This document shows positions 24,771 to 32,188 of a stretch of DNA of 38,098 bases, piece after piece. The stretch is from Acidobacteriaceae bacterium. GTDB lineage: Bacteria; Acidobacteriota; Terriglobia; Terriglobales; Acidobacteriaceae. Positions within the stretch are counted from its first letter, which is position 1, and each line of letters begins with the position of its first letter. The notes beneath the pieces were generated by a model, which saw nothing but the letters and a program-made list of their open reading frames with translations, searched no databases and was not told the DNA's origin. The stretch is from NCBI GenBank assembly GCA_003132405.1, contig PKXQ01000125.1:1-38098 (forward strand), read 5' to 3'. The position numbers and the translations under genes are program-made.

Positions 24771-25136
24771 CTACTGTGAGTCCTTGGATTTCGGACGAAC
24801 AACTTTCTCGGCGATCGGTATCTTTCTCTCTTGTCCGTAATCATCCACAATATGCGCGGTCTTGCCGTCAATGGCAATTTTGGTCGGTTCATGCAACGTC
24901 ACGTTCAGCAACTGCCGCTTGCCGATAACCGGGCCAAGCACGTAGATCGTTTCGGTGGTTTGTATCCAATAAAAGGTCTTGGTGGAAGATCCTCCAACCA
25001 GCGATGCGATGGGAACAACCACGGCCCTGCGCCTTTCAGCGGTGATGTCGATGACCTTAGCGTCTCTCCACTCGTAATCTTTGGCGAGTGCTAGTGAGGA
25101 CCATAAAATGGCAACGATCAAGGCGGCGCTTCTCAT
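24771..25136 (-). CDS. Secreted hypothetical protein
   Basis: A 121-residue protein from the ATG at 25136, with GGAGG 5-6 bases ahead. It opens with a signal peptide ('MRSAALIVAILWSSLALA', likely cleaved before KDYEW). The mature part is small and beta-rich ('EWRDAKVIDITAERRRAVVV', 'TFYWIQTTETIYVLGPVIGK') and ends in a basic tail ('KVVRPKSKDSQ'). I recall similar orphan periplasmic proteins in Acidobacteriota, without a function. It is convergent with galT. Confidence 0.75.
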   Translation of the reverse strand: MRSAALIVAILWSSLALAKDYEWRDAKVIDITAERRRAVVVPIASLVGGSSTKTFYWIQTTETIYVLGPVIGKRQLLNVTLHEPTKIAIDGKTAHIVDDYGQERKIPIAEKVVRPKSKDSQ

Positions 25137-25338
25137 GGAGCCCTCCACCTTCCGTTCTACGCGAACGGATATAGGCCGGGAAGATTCCGAAAGACGCTCA
25201 TCTTAAGGGTTGGGTACTATCCTGTTAGTAAACACTGATCATTATTTCCCGGGTTACTGCATCCAGTTACCGTACCCAGGATCGGCAATTCCGATGTTCA
25301 CTATCGAAAATATCGATGGCCCTGAGTACCGAAGTCAG

Positions 25339-25368
25339 TTGACCATGTCGAGCCGCTCCACCTAGAAT
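25339..25368 (+). promoter_or_regulatory. Sigma-70-type promoter of the sulfur operon leader
   Basis: TTGACC (25339-25344) and TAGAAT (25363-25368) are separated by 18 bases; each matches consensus at 5 of 6 positions. The expected +1, seven or eight bases after the -10, falls on the A of the ATG at 25376. The leader peptide mRNA would therefore be leaderless. The promoter call rests on sequence only. Confidence 0.75.
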
Positions 25369-25375
25369 GCCAACT

Positions 25376-25468
25376 ATGGTAAGGCAGAATCTTTTCGCGA
25401 TGTGCGTGTGCGCTTGTTGTTGTTGTTGTGCATGCGTGTGCTCTGGCGCGGGGAGGCTGCCGATCTAA
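25376..25468 (+). CDS. Polycysteine leader peptide of the sulfur assimilation operon
   Basis: A 30-residue ORF, too short for normal gene calling: ATG at 25376, TAA at 25466-25468. Residues 10-22 read CVCACCCCCACVC, nine cysteines in 13 residues, including five TGT codons in a row (25415-25429). It lies between a strong promoter and an intrinsic terminator, directly ahead of cysteine-pathway genes. That is the layout of an amino-acid-sensing leader peptide. There is no ribosome binding site for the first ATG, in keeping with a leaderless start; an internal ATG at 25400 immediately before the first Cys codon is an alternative. Ribosomes short of charged tRNA-Cys would stall in the Cys run. Polycysteine leaderless ORFs are known as cysteine attenuators in mycobacteria; I know of none described in this phylum. 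Confidence 0.85.
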   Translation: MVRQNLFAMCVCACCCCCACVCSGAGRLPI

Positions 25469-25510
25469 AGATCATTTTTTAAATACCGGCACTCATAACC
25501 CATCGCCAGA
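25442..25510 (+). promoter_or_regulatory. Candidate antiterminator of the cysteine attenuator
   Basis: TCTGGCG (25442-25448), starting on the base after the last Cys codon, is complementary to CGCCAGA (25504-25510), the inner part of the terminator's 5' arm. GGG (25451-25453) then pairs with CCC (25499-25501) across a 2x2 internal loop. This 7+3 bp helix excludes the terminator stem. A ribosome stalled in the TGT run leaves 25442-25453 free; one that reaches the TAA at 25466 covers much of it. Confidence 0.75.
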
Positions 25511-25538
25511 TCGATTCTGGCGGTGGGTTTTTTATTTT
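25498..25538 (+). terminator. Intrinsic terminator upstream of the sulfur operon (attenuator)
   Basis: ACCCATCGCCAGA (25498-25510), loop TCGAT, and TCTGGCGGTGGGT (25516-25528) form a 13-bp stem with one G-U pair, followed by TTTTTTATTTT. It lies 45 bases before the first structural gene and after the leader stop, so it must be conditionally bypassed for the operon to be expressed from the upstream promoter. Confidence 0.93.
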
Positions 25539-25582
25539 CGGCCTATTTTTCGGGCTAAGGATTTTGAAATGTGGGGTAGACG

Positions 25583-27301
25583 ATGACAAACGCCGCGACA
25601 GAAACGAAGGCACAAAGAGTTGAGCGCCTGAAACGCTCCAAGAATCCGTGGGAAGGCCTGGATGAAATTCGGCGCTTCTCCCGCGAAGGCTTCGGCTCCA
25701 TTCCTCCCGAGTGGCTCGGGACTTATTTTCGCTGGTGGGGCGTCTATACCCAAGGTGATGGAGCAGGCGTCACCGGCGGCCAGGGCGGAGAAGGCCGCGC
25801 GCTGCAATGCTTCATGGTTAGAATTCGAATCCCCAACGGATTGCTCAGCTCCAACCAGTTGCGCACCATCGCCGAACTCACCCGCCGCTACGCCCACGGA
25901 ATTGCCGACATCACAGTCCGCCAAAATATTCAATTGCACTGGGTGACGATTGAGCAGCTTCCCGATGTGCTCGAAGCGCTGGCGCGCGTGGGATTGAACA
26001 CGATGAGCGCCTGCGGCGACGTCACCCGCAATGTCACCGGTTGTCCCGTCGCGGGTGTCGACGCGGACGAGATTTGCGACGCTTCACCGTTAGCGCTCGA
26101 AGCCGCGCGCATGTTGTCGGGAAATAGCGATTTCTACAATCTTCCCCGCAAGTTCAAAATCTCGATTGCGGGATGCCGTGTATGGTGCCCGTATCCCGAG
26201 ATCAACGATGTGGGCTTGACCGCGACCACTCGGCTGTTGCACGGCAAGCGGGAAATAGGCTTTTCGCTGCGCGTCGCGGGAGGACTTTCCACCGAACCCT
26301 ATCTCGCGGCCCGGTTGAACGCCTTTGTTCGCTGGAATCAAGTGTTGCCCACGATCAAAGGGATTGCCGAACTGTTTCGCGACTCAGAGGTCTTGCGCGA
26401 ACATCGCGAGCGCGCCCGTCTGAAATTTCTCTTCCTTCGCCATGGCTGGACCGCGGAGAGTTTTCTCGACGAACTGCAGCGGCGCGTCGGATTTCAATTC
26501 GATCTCGCGGTCGACGACCGTCCGCCAGCAGATGTCTATCGCGACCACGTGGGGATTCATCCGCAAAAGCAGTCCGGCCTCTGCTACGTGGGCGCTGCTG
26601 TCCTGCGCGGACGAATCACCGCCGACCAAATGCAAGCCGCCGCAGATCTGGCCGATCGCCTCGCGACCGGCGAATTGCGCACCACTAACATGCAGAACCT
26701 GCTCATCGTGAATGTTCCTCAGGTGAATGCCGATAGCTTGGCCAAAGAGCTCGATGCGATCGGATTTCGCGTCGGCGGATCGCCCTTCTATCGCGGCACT
26801 ATCGCTTGCAGTGGCACGGAATTCTGCAAGCTCGCAATCACCGAGACGAAAAGTTTTTCTCGCTGGCTGGTCGAAGAACTGGAAGAACGCCTCCCCGGCT
26901 TCGATCAGCAACTGAAGCTGCACGTTACCGGATGCCCCAACAGTTGCGGACAGCACTGGATTGCCGACATCGGCATCGATGGCAAAAAAATCAAAGTCGA
27001 CGGTCGCCTCGTCGATGCCTACTACTTTTGCCTCGGCGGAGCGCTCGGTCTGCATCAATCGACCGCGCGGCTCACAGGATATCGCTGCCCAGCGACGGAA
27101 GTTCCCGACGCGATCGAGCGATTGCTAAGGCGTTACCTGGCCGCTCGGCAGTCGAGCGAAAATCTTCGTCAGTTTTTTGCGCGGCACAGCGACACGGAGT
27201 TGCGCGAGTTTCTGGCGGGCGCGCCGGTGACCGCGGTCATCCGGGATTTGCCGCCGGTAAGCGTGGGCTTGGCGCATTCGGCAGGAGGCGACGGTGACTG
27301 A
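25583..27301 (+). CDS. sir: Ferredoxin-type siroheme sulfite/nitrite reductase
   Basis: A 572-residue cytoplasmic enzyme that reduces sulfite to sulfide (or nitrite to ammonia) by six electrons, with siroheme and a [4Fe-4S] cluster. Cluster ligands are Cys409 and Cys415 ('CSGTEFC') and Cys451 and Cys455 ('CPNSC'). The two-fold repeated reductase halves are visible ('RQNIQLHWVTIEQLPDVLEA' and 'TTNMQNLLIVNVPQVNADSL'). Sequence alone does not separate sulfite from nitrite use. The cysteine leader and the siroheme and APS reductase neighbours favour sulfite. The ATG at 25583 has only a GTGGGG as ribosome binding site. The 3' end overlaps the next gene by 8 bases. Confidence 0.93.
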   Translation: MTNAATETKAQRVERLKRSKNPWEGLDEIRRFSREGFGSIPPEWLGTYFRWWGVYTQGDGAGVTGGQGGEGRALQCFMVRIRIPNGLLSSNQLRTIAELTRRYAHGIADITVRQNIQLHWVTIEQLPDVLEALARVGLNTMSACGDVTRNVTGCPVAGVDADEICDASPLALEAARMLSGNSDFYNLPRKFKISIAGCRVWCPYPEINDVGLTATTRLLHGKREIGFSLRVAGGLSTEPYLAARLNAFVRWNQVLPTIKGIAELFRDSEVLREHRERARLKFLFLRHGWTAESFLDELQRRVGFQFDLAVDDRPPADVYRDHVGIHPQKQSGLCYVGAAVLRGRITADQMQAAADLADRLATGELRTTNMQNLLIVNVPQVNADSLAKELDAIGFRVGGSPFYRGTIACSGTEFCKLAITETKSFSRWLVEELEERLPGFDQQLKLHVTGCPNSCGQHWIADIGIDGKKIKVDGRLVDAYYFCLGGALGLHQSTARLTGYRCPATEVPDAIERLLRRYLAARQSSENLRQFFARHSDTELREFLAGAPVTAVIRDLPPVSVGLAHSAGGDGD

Positions 27302-27914
27302 CCTCTTTCCCATGTTCATGAAGCTCACTGGAAGGCCCTGCCTCGTGGTCGGCGCGGGACGAGTTGGCGAGCCCAAGATCGGCGGACTCATCGACACGGG
27401 CGCAAGCATCCATGTGGTCGCAATTGCGGGGAGCGAGCAAGTCCGCGAATGGGGACGAGAGGGGAAGATCGACCTCGAACTACGCGCGTTTTCGAAGCAT
27501 GACCTCGACGGCAAGTTTCTCGCCGTGGTGGCGACGAACTCACCAAGTCTGAACCAGCTTATCTATCGCGAGGCGCAGCAGCGCGGCGTGCTCTGCAACG
27601 TGGTGGATGTTCCCGAGCTTTGCGATTTCTATTACCCGGCCGTGGTGCGGCGCGGCGACCTGCAGATTGCGATTTCAACCGCGGGTCAGAGTCCGTCGCT
27701 GGCGCAAAAAATTCGACAGCAACTAGAACGGCAGTTTGGAGAAGGCTATGCGGCGTGGGTGAAGCAGCTTGGCGAAACCCGCCGCCTGATTCTAGCCAGC
27801 GATCTCGATAAGGAGACGAAGCTGGAATTGTTGCATTCACTGGCCAGCAGGGAAGCGTTCGAAGCCGCCGTCGCCAAAATGCCAGAGCTGACTGCGAAAG
27901 GAAAGGGAGCATGA
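27294..27914 (+). CDS. Siroheme synthase: precorrin-2 dehydrogenase / sirohydrochlorin ferrochelatase (Met8/CysG-N type)
   Basis: A 206-residue bifunctional enzyme that oxidises precorrin-2 with NAD and inserts iron to give siroheme for the reductase upstream. The NAD motif is 'VVGAGRVGEPK' (usually GGGxVAxxK). The catalytic Asp is probably Asp105 in 'CNVVDVPELCDFYYPAVVRR'. The GTG at 27294 has AGGAGG 5 bases ahead and overlaps the reductase by 8 bases; its stop overlaps the next ATG by 4 bases (ATGA). Unlike enterobacterial CysG, the methyltransferase half is a separate gene. Confidence 0.92.
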   Translation: MTDLFPMFMKLTGRPCLVVGAGRVGEPKIGGLIDTGASIHVVAIAGSEQVREWGREGKIDLELRAFSKHDLDGKFLAVVATNSPSLNQLIYREAQQRGVLCNVVDVPELCDFYYPAVVRRGDLQIAISTAGQSPSLAQKIRQQLERQFGEGYAAWVKQLGETRRLILASDLDKETKLELLHSLASREAFEAAVAKMPELTAKGKGA

Positions 27915-28735
27915 AGGGAAAAGTCTATCTTGTCGGCGCAGGTCCGGGTGACCCCGAGTTGCTGACGTTGAAGGCGCTTCGGTTGTTACGCACCGCCGAG
28001 GCAGTTCTGCACGACGACCTGGTCGCGCCCGAAATTCTCCAACTGATTCCAGCGACTGCGCAAATCTACAACGTGGGCAAGCGCTGCGGACAAAAGAAAA
28101 TCAGCCAGGGCGAAATCAACAGTTTGATGGTCGCGCTGGCTGCTTTCGGATTGCGCGTGATCCGGCTGAAAGGCGGCGACCCGCTCATCTTCGGGCGCGC
28201 CGGAGAAGAGATTGAAGCTCTGCGCGCCAATGCCATTCCTTTCGAGATTGTTCCCGGAGTGACCTCGGCTCTCGGCGCGGCCGCTACGGCCGAGATTCCG
28301 CTGACCCATCGTCGAGCCTCGTCGGCGCTCGTGTTCATGACTGCGCATCGTGCCTGTGGGACTCGATCTTTACACAATGAATCATCCGAAAAAGAGAGTG
28401 GCGATTGGACCAAGCTGGTATCAAGTGGAGCGACGCTCGTGATTTATATGCCCGGACAAAACTATGCCGAGATCGCAAAACGGCTGACCGTAGCCGGATT
28501 GTCCAGCGAAACGCCCTGCGCCGTCATCTCGCGCGCCTCCACGAAATATCAGCAAACGCATCGCACGACGGTGCGCCTCCTGCATCGCACACCACACCTG
28601 GCGGCGCCCACATTGCTGGTTGTTGGCGAAGTCGTTGCTCTCGCCGATAGCGCATCGCAGGTAGCCGAGCAGCTGTTACCGGCGGTGCTTTTTCTAGACG
28701 TCCCATTCGCCACTGCCGACTCTGGGGGCCAATAA
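27911..28735 (+). CDS. cobA: Uroporphyrinogen-III C-methyltransferase
   Basis: It adds two SAM-derived methyl groups to uroporphyrinogen III to make precorrin-2, feeding the siroheme synthase encoded just upstream. The 274-residue product has the family signatures 'VYLVGAGPGDPELLTLKALR' at the start and 'RLKGGDPLIFGRAGEEIEAL' near residue 85, plus 'VPGVTSALGAAATAEIPLTH'. A short charged insert ('LHNESSEKESGDWTK', ~155-170) is longer than usual. The C-terminal ~25 residues after 'VVALADSAS' are an extension. No other cobalamin gene is present, so the role here is siroheme. Confidence 0.94.
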   Translation: MKGKVYLVGAGPGDPELLTLKALRLLRTAEAVLHDDLVAPEILQLIPATAQIYNVGKRCGQKKISQGEINSLMVALAAFGLRVIRLKGGDPLIFGRAGEEIEALRANAIPFEIVPGVTSALGAAATAEIPLTHRRASSALVFMTAHRACGTRSLHNESSEKESGDWTKLVSSGATLVIYMPGQNYAEIAKRLTVAGLSSETPCAVISRASTKYQQTHRTTVRLLHRTPHLAAPTLLVVGEVVALADSASQVAEQLLPAVLFLDVPFATADSGGQ

Positions 28736-28747
28736 GGAGCTTTGACC

Positions 28748-29485
28748 GTGCCGGACCAAAACAAGCAAGAAAAAGCTAAGATCGCAGACGCGCAGTCAAA
28801 TGCCGAGAGTTGGAACCCGCAGCGCGTGCTGTCCTGGGCGTTTGAAACTTTCGGCAATGAAGTCGCCATCTCCTCTGCATTTGGAGCCGAAGGCATGGTG
28901 CTGATCGATATAGCATCGCGCGCGCGCAAGGATTTCCGCGTGTTCACCGTCGACACCGAATTCCTTTTTCCCGAGACCTACAGCCTGATCGACCGAATCG
29001 AACAAAAATATGAGATCAAAATCGAGCGAGTTTTTTCGCTGCACTCGCCCGAAGAGCAGGAGCGCATTCACGGTGCGGCGCTCTGGGCGCGCGATTCCGA
29101 CCAATGCTGCGATTTACGAAAGGTTGAGCCGCTTCGCCGCAAATTGAGCACGCTGCGCGCGTGGATCACGAGCATCCGCCGTGATCAGACGGCATTCCGC
29201 AAAGGAGCCAGTAAAATCGAGTGGGACGAGAAATTTGACTTGGTGAAAGTGAACCCAATCGCCGACTGGAGTTCGAAACAAGTCTGGCGCTATCTCGTCG
29301 AACATGACGTGCCCTATAACTCGCTGCACGATCAAAATTATCCCAGCATCGGCTGCACGCATTGCACTCGCGCCGTTCGGCCGGGCGAAGATCCGAGGGC
29401 AGGGCGCTGGCCAGGCACGTCGAAAACTGAGTGCGGCCTGCACGTCATCGAGCGCCTCTCATCACTACCGGGAGCTGACACATAG
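28748..29485 (+). CDS. cysH: Adenylyl-sulfate (APS) reductase, thioredoxin-dependent, CysH family
   Basis: It reduces activated sulfate to sulfite. The 245-residue product carries the four cysteines of a [4Fe-4S] cluster: Cys120-Cys121 ('DQCCDLRKVEPL') and Cys203/Cys206 ('GCTHCTRAV'). These mark the APS-using type rather than the PAPS-using E. coli type. The C-terminal catalytic Cys229 is in 'KTECGLH'. I choose the GTG at 28748 because AGGAG lies 8 bases ahead; the TTG at 28742 is too close. Last gene of the sulfur operon. ATP sulfurylase is not in the window. Confidence 0.94.
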   Translation: MPDQNKQEKAKIADAQSNAESWNPQRVLSWAFETFGNEVAISSAFGAEGMVLIDIASRARKDFRVFTVDTEFLFPETYSLIDRIEQKYEIKIERVFSLHSPEEQERIHGAALWARDSDQCCDLRKVEPLRRKLSTLRAWITSIRRDQTAFRKGASKIEWDEKFDLVKVNPIADWSSKQVWRYLVEHDVPYNSLHDQNYPSIGCTHCTRAVRPGEDPRAGRWPGTSKTECGLHVIERLSSLPGADT

Positions 29486-29516
29486 GAATGAGAGATATTT
29501 CTGGCTGTCTAATGCA

Positions 29517-29551
29517 TTACGCTTGACGTAACGCGTAACCCCCTCTAAGCT
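29517..29551 (+). promoter_or_regulatory. higBA promoter/operator candidate
   Basis: TTACG (29517-29521) is inverted as CGTAA at 29527-29531, and TTACGC (29517-29522) again as GCGTAA at 29533-29538. TTGACG (29523-29528) and TAAGCT (29546-29551), 17 bases apart, could be the -35 and -10. The overlap suits autorepression by HigA. The -10 is weak. Confidence 0.45.
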
Positions 29552-29556
29552 AAGTC

Positions 29557-29841
29557 ATGATTGTCAGCTACCGGGATAAGCGGACCCGGGACTTCGCCGC
29601 TGGCAAGCGGGTAAAGTCGTTTTCTGCAATCGAACGCGCCGCCCGTTTGAAGCTGGACCGGCTAGAGGCGGCTGTTGTCTTGAGCGATCTCGCCGTATTG
29701 CCCGGGAACCGGTTCGAGGCGCTGAAAGGTGATCGAAAGGGCAGTTATAGCATTCGCATAAACAACCAGTGGCGGATTGTTTTTGCGTGGTCCGCGACCG
29801 AGCCCGGCCCCTCGAATGTTGAGATCGTCGACTACCACTAG
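29557..29841 (+). CDS. higB: HigB-family toxin (RelE-like mRNA interferase)
   Basis: A 94-residue toxin of the HigB/RelE 'plasmid maintenance killer' type, which cleaves mRNA at the ribosome. Recognised from 'LKLDRLEAAVVLSDLAVLPG', 'NRFEALKGDRKGSYSIRIN' and 'NQWRIVFAWSATEPGPSNVE' ending 'IVDYH'. Toxin-first order and a 10-base gap to higA are typical of higBA. The ATG at 29557 lacks a ribosome binding site and is only 5 bases after a possible -10, so it may be translated from a near-leaderless mRNA. Length is normal and no damage is seen. Confidence 0.93.
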   Translation: MIVSYRDKRTRDFAAGKRVKSFSAIERAARLKLDRLEAAVVLSDLAVLPGNRFEALKGDRKGSYSIRINNQWRIVFAWSATEPGPSNVEIVDYH

Positions 29842-29851
29842 GAGAAATATC

Positions 29852-30154
29852 ATGGCGCCAATGGCTATCCATCCAGGCGAACATCTTACTGAAGAACTGA
29901 AGGAACTGGGAATGAGCGCCGCCGAACTGGCGCGCCGACTCGATGTTCCCACCAATCGGGTGACGGAGATCCTCAACGGAAAGCGCGCCATCACGGGCGA
30001 TACCGCGTTGCGTCTCGCCCACTTTTTCGGCACGACAGCTGAATTCTGGCTTAATCTCCAGAGCCTCTTTGAATTGCGCGTCGCGGAGAAGAAAATTGGG
30101 CAATCCATCAAGGGACTGCCCACACTGAAGCATCTCGAAAAGCAGCGCGCGTAA
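29852..30154 (+). CDS. higA: HigA-family antitoxin (XRE-type)
   Basis: A 100-residue antitoxin with the HigA start 'MAIHPGEHLTEELKELGMSA' and an HTH_XRE domain ('AAELARRLDVPTNRVTEILN', 'GKRAITGDTALRLAHFFGTT'). It neutralises HigB and represses the operon. The ATG at 29852 follows GGAG closely; a longer in-frame start inside higB is not credible. The C-terminal helix ends 'LPTLKHLEKQRA'. Confidence 0.93.
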   Translation: MAPMAIHPGEHLTEELKELGMSAAELARRLDVPTNRVTEILNGKRAITGDTALRLAHFFGTTAEFWLNLQSLFELRVAEKKIGQSIKGLPTLKHLEKQRA

Positions 30155-30210
30155 TACTCTACATTTTTTCTGAAAAGCGAGCGGCCGCCGGCGAAGAAAG
30201 ATGGGCCACG

Positions 30211-32013
30211 ATGAGCCACGATAAAGCCGTCTATAACCGCTTCCTGCTGCTGGTCGCGGGACTCGGCGGCTTACTCTACGGTGTCGATGTCGGCATCATT
30301 GCCGGCGCGTTGCCTTATTTGGAAGCGACCTCCGGATTAAACGCTGGCCAGCTTTCAACCGTCGTCGCGGCCGTTCTCCTGGGCAGCGTCATCTCAACTT
30401 TGTTTGCGGGCGCGCTCGCCGATTGGATCGGCCGCAAGCCTCTGATGATCGTCAGCGGCATGCTGTTTGTCTGCAGCATTCCGATCATTGCGCTCTCGCA
30501 AGGCTATAACTCGCTGGTGCTGGGGCGACTATTGCAGGGCATCAGCGCCGGCCTGATCGGCGTTGTCGTCCCGCTCTATCTCGCCGAGTGCCTCGCCGCG
30601 ACGACCCGGGGCAAGGGAACGGCCATCTTTCAATGGCTGCTCACGCTTGGCATCGTGACGGCGGCTCTCGTCGGCATGTACTTCAGTTTTCGTGTCGGGA
30701 AGGTGGCGAGGCTGGGCGATCCCGCGCGCCTCTTCGCCTTTAAAGACACAGCATGGCGCAGCATCTTCTGGGTATCGCTGCCGCCCGGCATTTTGTTTGT
30801 GATTGGCAGCTTCATGGTGTCGGAGTCTCCGCGCTGGCTGTTTCGCCGCGGCGAAAGGGATGCAGCCTATTCCGCACTCCTCCGATCACGCACCGAAGAC
30901 CAGGCGAAGGTCGAACTCGCGGAAATGGATCAGGCGGCCGCTGCCGAAAAGGCGAAGTCTGCTACCGGTGCAGCTGTCCGCGAGTCGCTGTTGCGGCGAA
31001 AGTATGTGATCCCGTTTGTGCTGGCCTGCGTCATCCTCGCGTGCAATCAAGCCACCGGCGTCAATTCGATCATCGGCTACAACACCAATATCCTTCTGCA
31101 GAGCGGGCTTTCGGACCTTGAAGCGCACTGGGGCTACGTTCTGTTTACCATCGTAAATTTTCTGACGACGATTGGAAGCGTCATGCTCGTCGATCGCAAG
31201 GGGCGCAAGTTCCTGCTGTCGGTCGGCAGCGCCGGGATCATCGTCGCGCTCGTTTGCACCGGCCTCTTATTTCGCCGGACGGAAAAGCTGCGTGTCGATT
31301 CACGAGACGCGGTGCAGGCCATGGTTGACGCGAACTATGCCGACGCCGGCCAGAAACTAACGTTGCTATATGACGACATGACTGCCGATGCGCTGCTCGC
31401 GGCCAGCGGAGACGCGGGCAAGGCGATCAGCGACCGGCCTACATCACTAGTTGTTATTTATTCTTATGGAGATTTTCGCGCCGCCACTAAGGTTGCTCGC
31501 TCCGACGACTACGTTGCCACGCCGATCGAGATCACCCGCGACAGCTGCGTGCCTGCGAATAAAGTTGTGGCGTTTTTCTCCAACCCATTTGCCGACCTCG
31601 ACGCCGCGCGGCGTGCTCCGCTGAAGATTGACGATGCACTGATCACGCCCGTGCCGAGTACGCACAATGGCTGGCTGGTGGCTATCAGCCTTTTCGTCTT
31701 CATGGCATTTTTCGCCATCGGGCCGGGAGTCTGCGTCTGGCTGGCGCTTTCCGAGCTGATGCCGACCCGCATTCGCTCCAATGGCATGAGCATCGCTCTG
31801 TTGATTAACCAGGCGGTTTCGACGGGCATCGCCGCCATGTTTCTGCCGACCGTCGGCAAGCATGGTTATTCGGCCATGTTTTTCGGCTTTGCCGGATGCA
31901 CGGTAATCTACTTCATCACGGCGACCGTTTTCCTGCCCGAAACTAAAGGGAAAACTTTAGAGGAAATCGAAGCGTATTTTGAAGGAACGGCACTCCCGGC
32001 GAGTTCGCGCTAG
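30211..32013 (+). CDS. Sugar-porter MFS transporter with large periplasmic insertion
   Basis: A 600-residue inner-membrane transporter of the sugar porter family, usually ~450-480 residues. Family marks: 'DWIGRKPLMI' (loop 2-3), 'GRLLQGISAGLIGVVVPLYL' (helix 4), 'SESPRWLFRRGE' after helix 6, 'NQATGVNSIIGYNTN' (helix 7), 'DRKGRKFLL' (loop 8-9) and 'LPETKGKTLEEIEAYF' at the end. Between helix 9 and helix 10 (~355-487) is an extra hydrophilic domain of ~130 residues, which the topology places in the periplasm. A smaller insert (~160-182) follows helix 5. Substrate is unknown; galactose or another hexose is a guess from the gal genes 5 kb away. Confidence 0.9.
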   Translation: MSHDKAVYNRFLLLVAGLGGLLYGVDVGIIAGALPYLEATSGLNAGQLSTVVAAVLLGSVISTLFAGALADWIGRKPLMIVSGMLFVCSIPIIALSQGYNSLVLGRLLQGISAGLIGVVVPLYLAECLAATTRGKGTAIFQWLLTLGIVTAALVGMYFSFRVGKVARLGDPARLFAFKDTAWRSIFWVSLPPGILFVIGSFMVSESPRWLFRRGERDAAYSALLRSRTEDQAKVELAEMDQAAAAEKAKSATGAAVRESLLRRKYVIPFVLACVILACNQATGVNSIIGYNTNILLQSGLSDLEAHWGYVLFTIVNFLTTIGSVMLVDRKGRKFLLSVGSAGIIVALVCTGLLFRRTEKLRVDSRDAVQAMVDANYADAGQKLTLLYDDMTADALLAASGDAGKAISDRPTSLVVIYSYGDFRAATKVARSDDYVATPIEITRDSCVPANKVVAFFSNPFADLDAARRAPLKIDDALITPVPSTHNGWLVAISLFVFMAFFAIGPGVCVWLALSELMPTRIRSNGMSIALLINQAVSTGIAAMFLPTVGKHGYSAMFFGFAGCTVIYFITATVFLPETKGKTLEEIEAYFEGTALPASSR

Positions 32014-32085
32014 CCCCAGCAATCTTAAGAGCCTGCATACAACTGGGACGAATCACACGGTTTGAACGCAGAGATTACATCCATG

Positions 32086-32101
32086 TGTGACCCCCATCAC
32101 A
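32086..32101 (+). promoter_or_regulatory. Perfect CRP/FNR-type palindrome upstream of the cytochrome operon
   Basis: TGTGACCCCCATCACA is a perfect TGTGA-N6-TCACA palindrome, the CRP core consensus, centred ~95 bases before the cytochrome c ATG. A CRP/FNR-family regulator could activate from there. Which regulator is not shown by the sequence. Confidence 0.65.
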
Positions 32102-32188
32102 GAACCTCGCCTCCCAAAAGGCTCAATATTGCGAGTTGATGTATCGTTGTTGTGATATTCAGCAGCCAACTCTAAACGGAGCGTAAAA

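Noticed and set aside
25462..25480. GATCTAAAGATC followed by ATTTTTT as a second terminator in the sulfur leader
   Set aside because: The stem is only 4-5 bp and overlaps the leader stop codon; it is too weak beside the 13-bp terminator downstream. It might act as a pause site.
25369..25582. SAM, cobalamin or other metabolite riboswitch in the sulfur operon leader
   Set aside because: The 5' leader is short and dominated by the Cys ORF and one terminator. No conserved riboswitch core was recognised.
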